A stretch of DNA of 51,205 nt from an uncultured Eubacteriales bacterium (GTDB lineage Bacteria > Bacillota > Clostridia > Christensenellales > CAG-138), in the NCBI GenBank assembly GCA_902787375.1, contig CADAGD010000003.1, positions 1-51,205 of the forward strand, given 5' to 3'. Under the pieces are notes generated by a model, which made no database searches, had not been told where the DNA came from, and worked only from the letters and a program-made list of their open reading frames with translations. The position numbers were made by a program, and so were the translations under genes. Each line of letters begins with the position of its first letter. The stretch's first letter is position 1. This document shows positions 45,455 through 51,205 of this stretch, in pieces.

Positions 45455-47045
45455 ACCCGATCCCCCTGAAAGCATCCTCCAGCATCTTCTGGGACTGTTT
45501 TTCCTGCGCAATGAGCTCCCGCATTTCGTTCTGAATCCGGCGCATTTCCGTGGGGAAATCGATTTCGAGATCGTGGTCGATGAACTCGATGTACTTGCTG
45601 GGCACGAGGCTCCAGCCGTTACGCTTGATCTCTTCGATCCCGACGCTGCGGTAAAGCTCCGGCACGGCATAGCTTGTCCCGTCCGTTCCCTCCGTCTGCC
45701 ATGTATGGTAGATACCCGCGGCCCGCTCGATCTGCTCCGAAGTCAACTGCACTTTCTTTTTGTTTTCGTTCTTGACCGGGTTTTCCGTCCACGTGCGCAG
45801 ATCCATAAACAGTATTTCATGCTCGCGGTTCCGAAGCTGCCTGTCATGGTATATGCCGCCCTTCTTGTTGCGGTTGAGTATCCAGAGCGTGACGCTGATA
45901 TCCGTGGTGATGAACAGCTCCCGAGGCAGTATCACTATCGCCTCGACCGCGTCGTTCTCTATAAGCTTTTGCCTTATGCGCACAGTATCGCTGTCGCCCA
46001 AGGCGCCGTTTGCAAGCAGAAAACCCGCAACGCCGTTAAGTGGCCTCAGGTGCGAAAGGATGTGCAGTATCCACGCATAGTTTGCGTTGCTCTCCGGCGG
46101 GGTTTCATAATCCGCCCAGCGCGCGTCATTCCGCAGGTTTTCATCGAACCAGCCCTTGAGGTTGAATGGCGGATTGGCCATTATGTAATCGAAATAAATG
46201 CCCTTGTGCAGATCGTGTGTGAAGGTGGAATCGCTCTCGCTGCCGAGGTTATGACTGATACCCCTTAATACCAGGTTCATTTTCGCAAGACGATACGTGG
46301 CAGCTTCCTTTTCCTGTCCGTAAACGTTCATTCCGCTCAAATCGCCTTTTCTTGATTTGACTATATCAGCGCTTTGAATGAACATGCCGCCCGAGCCGCA
46401 GCAGGGATCGTACAGCTTGCCGTCGAAGGGCTCTATCATAGCTGCGATAAGCTGAACGACGTCATGGGGAGTGTAGTATTCGCCCTCCTCCTTCGTTGCA
46501 TTGACCGCGAATTCCTTGAGGAAGTATTCATAAACGCGGCCGATCAGATCCTTTTCCTCGCCGAAAGCCTTGTGGCTGATCTTGTTGACCTCATCCACAA
46601 GCTTCTTAATATCATTCGGCGCAAGGTTGCGTTGAGTAAAAGTTCCCTCTACAAAACAGCCCTTGAGGTTCTTATCATTGGCCGCCATGCTTCGGAGCGC
46701 GGCGTCGAGCGCAACGTTCAGACCGGGAGCGGGAGTGTTGATAATGGTGGACCAGCGCGCCTCCGGCTGCAGATTGTATGTGCCGTCTGTGAAGGTCGAG
46801 TCGTCGAAAAATGCTTCGACTATCTGCGGATCGTCCGGATCAAGCCCCTCGGCGATCAGACTTTTGCGAAGGTTCTCAAGCCCGTCCTCATATTTTTCAC
46901 CGATGAAACGGAGAAAGACGAGCGTAAGCATCATGTCGCGCTTTTCAAAAAACGAGCCGGAGTTGCGTGCCTGACGCAGTATGTCGCGGCATTTGAACAG
47001 TATGGAATCGAGATTGATCTTTTCTTCAACCTTTTTCTTAGCCAT
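45441..47045 (-). CDS. hsdM: Type I restriction enzyme, modification subunit
   Basis: 534 residues. N6-adenine methyltransferase. The HsdM N-terminal helical domain (about 8-145) is followed by the catalytic domain with LYDPCCGSGGMF (motif I, SAM binding) and MANPPFN (motif IV, NPPF). Intact length. It begins 13 bases after the ATPase gene, and its last codons carry the hsdS start. Confidence 0.95.
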   Translation of the reverse strand: MAKKKVEEKINLDSILFKCRDILRQARNSGSFFEKRDMMLTLVFLRFIGEKYEDGLENLRKSLIAEGLDPDDPQIVEAFFDDSTFTDGTYNLQPEARWSTIINTPAPGLNVALDAALRSMAANDKNLKGCFVEGTFTQRNLAPNDIKKLVDEVNKISHKAFGEEKDLIGRVYEYFLKEFAVNATKEEGEYYTPHDVVQLIAAMIEPFDGKLYDPCCGSGGMFIQSADIVKSRKGDLSGMNVYGQEKEAATYRLAKMNLVLRGISHNLGSESDSTFTHDLHKGIYFDYIMANPPFNLKGWFDENLRNDARWADYETPPESNANYAWILHILSHLRPLNGVAGFLLANGALGDSDTVRIRQKLIENDAVEAIVILPRELFITTDISVTLWILNRNKKGGIYHDRQLRNREHEILFMDLRTWTENPVKNENKKKVQLTSEQIERAAGIYHTWQTEGTDGTSYAVPELYRSVGIEEIKRNGWSLVPSKYIEFIDHDLEIDFPTEMRRIQNEMRELIAQEKQSQKMLEDAFRGIGYGIE

Positions 47046-47058
47046 GTCAGCTTCCCCC

Positions 47059-48336
47059 TCAGTTCTTCAGCACAGTGATCGGCACGACGTATACTCCGTC
47101 CTCGCGCCTGTAGGCGTAGGGAGAAGTTCCGGTCAGCACCATAAGGAATGACGGTTCTTTCATCTTGGAGGTGTCGATCTTGTCGGCAACTGCCTTAAGC
47201 GTATGCGCGCCCTCCTCGATAAGCTTATCCCCTCCGAGCTTGATCTCAACAAGGCCGTAGCTGCCGTTGCGCAGGTGGATGACCGCGTCGCATTCCAGAC
47301 CTTCCTTTGTGCGGAAATGGTACACGCTTCCTTCCATCGACTCGGCATATACGCGAAGATCGCGAATGCAGAGCGTTTCAAAAAACAGGCCGCAGGTCTC
47401 AAGATCGTTCAAAAGGTCGCCGGGACCGACGCCGAGGGCGGCCGTTGCGATGGAAGGATCGACAAAGTAGCGCGTATCGGAAGTGCGGATCGCCGTTTTT
47501 GAGCGCAGATTCGGGCTCCATGCCGGGCAGTCCTCGATAACGAATATCTTTTTGAGCGCGTTGGTGTATGAAACAACGGTATCCTTGCTCAGCTCCATAT
47601 CGTCGCTGACGTTGATATCCTCACAGATCGTGGTGTTCGGAGCTTGTGTGCCCTGATGCCTTGCAAGTGAACGCATCAGAAGCCGCGCGCGGTTTTCATT
47701 GCGCGAGACGCCGTCCACGCGGCTGATATCGGATTTTACAACGGCGTCCAGATAGTCGAAGGACTGAATAAGGGCGTCTTCGCCTTCGAGGAAGGTAGCC
47801 TGCGGCCATCCGCCGCGGCAGATCAGAAATGCTATGTCTTCAAGTGTTGCCGTGTTCTCCGCGAAAACCGGCATGTCGCCTTCGGAGAAAAGCGCACCGA
47901 GGCTGACAGCGCCGGCGGATTCACCGGATTCGTATAGGCTCATAGGCCTCATTCTGATCCATGCGAATCTGCCGGTGCCGGTATGATGTACCTGTTCAAG
48001 ATCCGCCGGGACAGCGGAGCCTGTCAAAAGGAAATGACCGAAGCCGTCACGGTGATCCGCTTCGAAACGCACTGCATCCCAAAGCTTCGGAGCCATCTGC
48101 CATTCGTCAATAAGACGAGGCGTTTCGCCCTGAAGCAGCGAACGCGGGCTTATATCGGCAAGCTGCAGATTTTGCCTCACCCTGTCGGGATCGCTCATAT
48201 AAAGGATGCTTGCCGCATGCTGTTCGCAGGTGGTCGTTTTACCGCACCATTTTGCGCCTTCCACCAGTATCGCCCCTTTATTTCTCAAACGATGAGCGAT
48301 CGCCTCATCGATCACCCTCGGTTTATAGATTGCCAT
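47059..48336 (-). CDS. AAA-family ATPase with DUF4143 domain
   Basis: 425 residues. The N-terminal AAA_14 domain has Walker A GAKWCGKTT (about 27-35), Walker B-like RLIDEW and a sensor FLLTGSA. The C-terminal DUF4143 region ends with ECDAVIHLRNGSYGLVEIKLGG, which resembles a PD-(D/E)xK-type nuclease core (Asp, then Glu-x-Lys). Such proteins are common near toxin-antitoxin and defence loci, but their role is poorly known. GGAGG precedes the ATG. It is the first gene of the minus-strand unit leading into hsdM 13 bases on, so it is likely co-expressed with the RM system. Confidence 0.82.
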   Translation of the reverse strand: MAIYKPRVIDEAIAHRLRNKGAILVEGAKWCGKTTTCEQHAASILYMSDPDRVRQNLQLADISPRSLLQGETPRLIDEWQMAPKLWDAVRFEADHRDGFGHFLLTGSAVPADLEQVHHTGTGRFAWIRMRPMSLYESGESAGAVSLGALFSEGDMPVFAENTATLEDIAFLICRGGWPQATFLEGEDALIQSFDYLDAVVKSDISRVDGVSRNENRARLLMRSLARHQGTQAPNTTICEDINVSDDMELSKDTVVSYTNALKKIFVIEDCPAWSPNLRSKTAIRTSDTRYFVDPSIATAALGVGPGDLLNDLETCGLFFETLCIRDLRVYAESMEGSVYHFRTKEGLECDAVIHLRNGSYGLVEIKLGGDKLIEEGAHTLKAVADKIDTSKMKEPSFLMVLTGTSPYAYRREDGVYVVPITVLKN

Positions 48337-48367
48337 TAGGCTATCCTCCGTCCTGTTTGCTGATAAT

Positions 48368-48396
48368 AGTATACAGCATTATAGGATAATAATCAA
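48368..48396 (-). promoter_or_regulatory. Promoter of the ATPase-hsdMS-unknown-hsdR operon
   Basis: On the minus strand TTGATT (complement of 48391-48396), 17 bases, TATACT (complement of 48368-48373), about 30 bases before the ATPase start. The remaining gap to the hip operon (48397-48588) holds a small inverted repeat GGAGGC-cct-GCCTCC (48462-48476) and no gene. Confidence 0.65.
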
Positions 48397-48588
48397 GCAA
48401 AACCTGCGATTTGGCGAAAAAATATCCTGTGAATCGGAGCATACACAACCTGATTTTCGGCGGAGGCCCTGCCTCCCGACTTCCCGGGTTTCGTTATTTC
48501 TCCCAGAATTATTTTACACTAACAGGGCGTTCGCGTGTGCGGGCGCTCTTTCTGTTGGAAAAGTTCGGAGATCGATTTGATTAGGTGA

Positions 48589-49542
48589 TCACGCTTTGAT
48601 TGCGCCGCACCTATCCTCCATCAGCGCTATCAAGCCCGCTTTCATGTCATCCGGCAGCAGCGAGTTTTCCGCATCCGCGATAAACCTGGAAAGCGCTGCA
48701 ATGACTCTATCGATCAAATCGTTCGCGGCCTTTTCGGGTATGCCCGCGGTATCTGCAAAGATTAGGAAGTCCTTTCGGCGAAGATTAGCCTTCTTGCCGT
48801 TCATCGGCAGAGCGAACTGCTCCTTGTCCTCCGGCATGACCAGATTGACCGGGAGCAGGTCGTAAGCCGGAGAAAGAACGTAAACGCCGCTTTCGGGAGC
48901 TGTCTCTATGAGCGAGAAATTCTTGAGGTGCATATCTGAATTGCCGACGGCGAAGGAGAAGACCAGCCGCAGGAAAAGCTCCGCCATATCGAGCGCCGGG
49001 ATCGACGAATACTTCTTAATAAGCTTCGCGCAGCGCTCGTACGAGCCCTTGTATTTATCCTGCGTCAGCCTTTCGTCCAGCTGACAGAAATCCTCCATTG
49101 CAAGCTTTTTCGTGCCGCTTTTATCCTTGATGCGATCGACGCGCTTTGTAATGAAGGCGTATCCGCTCTCGGCCTTTATGAGAGCGTGCGGGACCGTCTT
49201 GATCCCGACGCGCGCCGCCATCTGCATTACAAGATGCTCGGATTCGGGGAGAGCCTTGAAGGCTTCGACCTGGGGCTTCAGTATGTAGCCGGTCGGATAG
49301 TCCACGAGCGTAAGGCGGGGCTGCTGTCCGCGGCCTGAATGGAGATGGAGTGAAAGCTTCTTCTGCACTCCCGGCACGGTAAAGCCCTTGTCCGTGCTCT
49401 TTTCAACGAGAACGGAAAGCGATTCCTCGTCAAGCTCGATCAGCGGAAGCTTCGTGGTCCCGAAGAACTTCTTTATGCATCTGTCATGCCATCCGTGTTC
49501 GGTATTGGGTTCAAGCGGTTTCCCGCAGCAAAGGCAGTTCAT
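48589..49542 (-). CDS. hipT: HipT-like kinase (HipA C-terminal domain)
   Basis: 317 residues. Serine/threonine kinase of the HipA fold, lacking the N-terminal HipA subdomain, which is a separate gene here. An N-terminal CLCCG...HDRC cysteine/histidine cluster (residues 3-22) comes first. Then the loop TVPGVQKKLSL (55-65) that carries the autophosphorylation sites in relatives, YILKP with the ATP-binding Lys89, the catalytic loop VGNSDMHLKN (199-208, Asp203, Asn208) and the metal-binding YDLLP (Asp228). HipA targets GltX and HipT of E. coli targets TrpS; the target here is unknown. Its ATG overlaps the hipS stop by four bases. Confidence 0.85.
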   Translation of the reverse strand: MNCLCCGKPLEPNTEHGWHDRCIKKFFGTTKLPLIELDEESLSVLVEKSTDKGFTVPGVQKKLSLHLHSGRGQQPRLTLVDYPTGYILKPQVEAFKALPESEHLVMQMAARVGIKTVPHALIKAESGYAFITKRVDRIKDKSGTKKLAMEDFCQLDERLTQDKYKGSYERCAKLIKKYSSIPALDMAELFLRLVFSFAVGNSDMHLKNFSLIETAPESGVYVLSPAYDLLPVNLVMPEDKEQFALPMNGKKANLRRKDFLIFADTAGIPEKAANDLIDRVIAALSRFIADAENSLLPDDMKAGLIALMEDRCGAIKA

Positions 49543-49883
49543 TCAGTCACCTCCGATCTGGGCTTATCGTACACGCTCACATTTCCGATACCGTCGCGGC
49601 AGGCGACGAGCAGCAGCCCGAAGCGGTCCTGAGGATCGAGCTTCCAGTTGCGGCTGACGACTTCGAGCAGCCAGCCTTCGGGAACGATCCCGTCGAAGAA
49701 CGGGAACAGCGTTTTAGAGACGTACGGCTTTTCGGAAAGCGGCATCGTCAGCGACACTGCAGACGCGTTGGGAGCGGACAGATAGGCGGGATCGTACATG
49801 AAGATATAGCCCTCGTCGGTCTCCGAAAGGAGCCCGGCGAAGCTGTCGCGAACGTAAATGTAAGCGGTCCTGAAGGTGTTCAT
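49539..49883 (-). CDS. hipS: HipS-like protein (HipA N-terminal subdomain)
   Basis: 114 residues. Matches the N-subdomain-1 of HipA: AYIYVRDSFAGLLSETDEGYIFMYD, LSLTMPLSEKPY-like strand (SLTMPLSEKPY), FFDGIVPEGWLLE and the end DRFGLLLVACRDGIGNVSVY. In the E. coli HipBST system the equivalent HipS is the antitoxin. It starts one base into the stop codon of the preceding HEPN-like gene and overlaps hipT by four, so three proteins are translated in a chain. Confidence 0.85.
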   Translation of the reverse strand: MNTFRTAYIYVRDSFAGLLSETDEGYIFMYDPAYLSAPNASAVSLTMPLSEKPYVSKTLFPFFDGIVPEGWLLEVVSRNWKLDPQDRFGLLLVACRDGIGNVSVYDKPRSEVTE

Positions 49884-50332
49884 CAGGCGTTCCTCCGTGA
49901 ATCAAATATCTTTCGAGTTAGAGCAAAGTACAACTCCTCAAGTTCCGCACCGAATGCTTCAAGTTCGCGGGTTTCGTCTATAAGCATACGCCCTATCGCT
50001 TCACTTCTTCCCGCCTTGAGTACTTCGCGCTTCTGGGCGTCTTTTTTCACGCAAATGTCAAGATAACACTGATGGCACCAATAGTTGCGCTTCTCACGGA
50101 ACTTGTTCAGCACTTCGTATGCAGTATCGGAAAGACGAAGAGTATCATTATCCTTTGTAAGCTTGACGAGCTCTCGGATCACGCTGCCCATGCTGTCACG
50201 TTCAAGGTCATCCATGCTTGCAATAAAGCCTTTATCACTCAGAATGGAGCAGATCCTCTTCAGATTGAATTCGAGGCCTTGATACAATGCTATGATTTCA
50301 CTGTGAGCGATTCGGAATTCTTCCAATATCAT
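49883..50332 (-). CDS. HEPN-like protein in the hip operon
   Basis: 149 residues, predicted all-helical. Residues 75-90 read LNKFREKRNYWCHQCY, giving Arg82-x4-His87, the catalytic signature of HEPN ribonucleases (compare RNYYIH in the apeA-like gene of this window). The N-terminal helix (EIIALYQGLEFNLKRI) and the spacing fit a HEPN four-helix bundle. No nucleotidyltransferase partner of the MNT-HEPN kind is nearby. Two bases separate it from hipB and it overlaps hipS by one, so it is an integral operon member. It could be a second toxin, an RNase activated by the kinase module, or an adaptor that has lost activity; sequence alone does not decide. Confidence 0.7.
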   Translation of the reverse strand: MILEEFRIAHSEIIALYQGLEFNLKRICSILSDKGFIASMDDLERDSMGSVIRELVKLTKDNDTLRLSDTAYEVLNKFREKRNYWCHQCYLDICVKKDAQKREVLKAGRSEAIGRMLIDETRELEAFGAELEELYFALTRKIFDSRRNA

Positions 50333-50334
50333 AC

Positions 50335-50544
50335 TTATTCCTCGCTCCTTTCCGTTTTGCCGGGAACGGCTTCATATCCGAACATTCCAAGCGCGATGTT
50401 GACTTTGTCCATTCGCACGGTCGCCTTCCCCTGCTCAAGCTCGCGCACGAACCTAAGCCCGAGACCGGAGCGCAGTGCAAACTCCTCCTGCGTGAGCCCC
50501 GCTTGCTTGCGGCTTTCCTTAATAAATTGAGCTATCTTATTCAT
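50335..50544 (-). CDS. hipB: HipB-like XRE-family repressor
   Basis: 69 residues, one helix-turn-helix domain (about 5-60): IAQFIKESRKQAGLTQEEFA, then GLGLRFVRELEQGKA with the recognition helix, and a C-terminal beta-type extension (MFGYEAVPG) like HipB. It should repress its own operon by binding the palindromes upstream. GAGGG lies about eight bases before the ATG. Confidence 0.88.
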   Translation of the reverse strand: MNKIAQFIKESRKQAGLTQEEFALRSGLGLRFVRELEQGKATVRMDKVNIALGMFGYEAVPGKTERSEE

Positions 50545-50577
50545 AGTATGCCCTCACTTGAATCAAATTATGCAAAT

Positions 50578-50606
50578 ATTTTATACCCTTTAAGGTGTAA
50601 TGTCAA
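50578..50606 (-). promoter_or_regulatory. Promoter of the hip operon, overlapped by operator 1
   Basis: On the minus strand TTGACA (complement of 50601-50606), 17 bases, TAAAAT (complement of 50578-50583). The spacer is almost exactly operator 1, so bound HipB would block RNA polymerase. Confidence 0.75.
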
Positions 50607-50682
50607 GGGATAAATTAGAAATTATACCCGAAATGGTATAAATGCATGCTAAAAACTCGTCATTATATCCTAACGGGTATAA
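50581..50682. promoter_or_regulatory. Three HipB-type operators, 41 bp apart
   Basis: A 20-bp palindrome TTATACC-N6-GGTATAA occurs at 50622-50641 (perfect), with one-mismatch copies at 50581-50600 (right arm GGTGTAA) and 50663-50682 (left arm TTATATC). Their starts are exactly 41 bases apart, close to four helical turns, so three dimers would sit on one face. The array fills the gap between hipB and the divergent ParB-like gene; operator 2 also overlaps a possible rightward promoter (TTAGAA 50615-50620, TATAAA 50637-50642). Confidence 0.85.
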
Positions 50683-50695
50683 ACACAGACACAAA

Positions 50696-50725
50696 GCGCT
50701 CGCGAAAGCGGGCGCCTTTCCTTTT
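50696..50725 (+). terminator. Hairpin with T-rich tail in the ParB leader
   Basis: GCGCTCGC (50696-50703) pairs with GCGGGCGC (50708-50715), one G-U, capped by GAAA and followed by CTTTCCTTTTC. It resembles an intrinsic terminator or attenuator lying between any rightward promoter and the gene. Confidence 0.5.
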
Positions 50726-50752
50726 CAAAATCAAATTACAAGGAGAATCAAT

Positions 50753-51163
50753 ATGAATACAAATAAAATAAAAGAAACGATCAAAGAACTCAGCATCTCG
50801 GAGCTTCATCCCTTCCGGGGACACCCATACAGGGTTGTCGATGACGAAGAGATGGAAAGGCTCGTCGAGAGCATTGAAGAGCACGGAGTCATGACTCCGG
50901 TCAACGTTCGCCCAATTGATGGCGGGTATGAGGTCATATCCGGGCACCGCCGCATACACGCGGCTAAGCGCGCGGGGCTTACGACTGTTCCCGCCATCGA
51001 AATGGATATGACGAGGGACCAGGCTGCCGTGGCACTCGTCGACAGTAACCTGCACAGGGAGAAGCTTCTCCCGAGTGAGAAAGCGTTTGCGTATAAGCTG
51101 AAGCTGGGCTCTACTCCCAAAATCGTAAAAAATGTGGTATACTCAACCACATGGAAACACTAA
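50753..51163 (+). CDS. ParB-like nuclease/CTPase N-terminal domain protein, 3'-truncated
   Basis: 136 residues in the present frame. Residues 10-100 form a ParB/Srx domain: ISELHPFRGHPYRV, LVESIEEHGVMTPVNVRP, then GYEVISGHRRIHAAKRAGL (the GxRRxxA CTP/DNA motif) and VDSNLHREKLLPSEKAFAY. Such proteins are common on plasmids and integrative elements of gut Firmicutes. After AYKLKL the similarity ends and about 19 unrelated residues precede the stop, where an insertion-sequence end appears to begin (about 51106). The helix-turn-helix and dimer domains are therefore missing. AAGGAG is seven bases before the ATG at 50753; a longer reading from 50642 crosses the operators and hairpin. Confidence 0.75.
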   Translation: MNTNKIKETIKELSISELHPFRGHPYRVVDDEEMERLVESIEEHGVMTPVNVRPIDGGYEVISGHRRIHAAKRAGLTTVPAIEMDMTRDQAAVALVDSNLHREKLLPSEKAFAYKLKLGSTPKIVKNVVYSTTWKH

Positions 51164-51205
51164 TCAAAGGGATACCGGAGTTATTCGGCAAGTCAATAGG
51201 GATCG
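51106..51205 (+). mobile_element. Left end of an insertion sequence (family uncertain)
   Basis: ParB similarity stops abruptly at about 51105. It is followed by GGGCTCTACTCCC, an extended -10 (TGG-TATACT, 51135-51143), an inverted repeat GTGGT/ACCAC (51134-51150) and a new start codon. This is the layout of an IS terminus with an outward-in transposase promoter. GGCTCT-type ends occur in ISL3-like elements, but no target duplication or right end lies inside the window. Confidence 0.5.
51151..51205 (+). CDS. Start of a probable transposase (partial)
   Basis: ATG at 51151 opens a frame of 18 residues, METLIKGIPELFGKSIGI, running off the window. It starts only about eight bases after TATACT, so the message would be nearly leaderless. 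Too short for a family call; the transposase label comes from the insertion-like break in the ParB gene. Confidence 0.4.
   Translation, partial: METLIKGIPELFGKSIGI

Noticed and set aside
36688-51205. A second copy of the tRNA-Leu 3' end as the right attachment site
   Set aside because: None was seen by eye in the window; the right border probably lies outside.
1-51205. CRISPR arrays
   Set aside because: No regularly spaced repeats of 23-40 bases were found; the only regular array is the three operators at 50581-50682.

Overview
The window looks like a chromosome segment of a spore-forming Clostridia-type Firmicute of middling GC. The signs are the Gram-positive order of the S10-spc-alpha ribosomal supercluster (secY-adk-map-KOW protein-infA-rpmJ-rpsM-rpsK-rpsD-rpoA-rplQ), RNase Y, a SpoVAC homologue, zinc-type S14, S4 and L36, GGAGG ribosome-binding sites throughout, and sigma-A promoters close to consensus.

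Layout. 1-132: the last codons of a probable transposase. 203-6073: an envelope/polysaccharide operon (ABC exporter, secreted cadherin/Ig-like protein, two tandem Wzz-BY-kinase fusions with very tyrosine-rich tails) closed by a terminator. 6078-11269: a housekeeping operon (tilS, hpt, galE, a LytR-CpsA-Psr ligase, a diacylglycerol-kinase-like protein). 11326-27835: promoter, a 330-base structured leader and 32 genes from rpsJ to rplQ, with an extra strong promoter inside map and a second long structured leader (24558-24817) before rpsM. 27857-36591: spoVAC facing rplQ, then rny, an M19 dipeptidase, a VTC-domain/DUF4956 pair, a ThrE-type exporter, and an 880-residue TetM/EF-G-like GTPase fused to a YacP/Rae1-type NYN nuclease domain. 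36639-36800: tRNA-Leu(GAG) with its own promoter and terminator.

From about 36800 the DNA becomes accessory: an AT-rich apeA-like HEPN defence gene, two fossils of a mobile element (CD1845-like membrane protein, TnpV), and a minus-strand type I restriction-modification operon. That operon reads ATPase-hsdM-hsdS-unknown gene-hsdR, and its unknown 466-residue gene is translationally coupled to its neighbours. It is followed by a minus-strand operon resembling HipBST but with a fourth gene, a HEPN-like protein, between hipB and hipS. Between hipB and a divergent ParB-like gene lie three 20-bp palindromes with starts exactly 41 bp apart. The ParB gene is cut at its 3' end by what looks like the left end of an insertion sequence, where the window stops.

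The most unusual items are the four-gene hip/HEPN operon and its operator array, the unknown gene inside the hsd operon, the GTPase-NYN fusion, and the leader RNA before rpsM, which by gene order could be a Gram-positive counterpart of the alpha-operon translational switch. No database search was possible. Family names rest on motifs read by eye.
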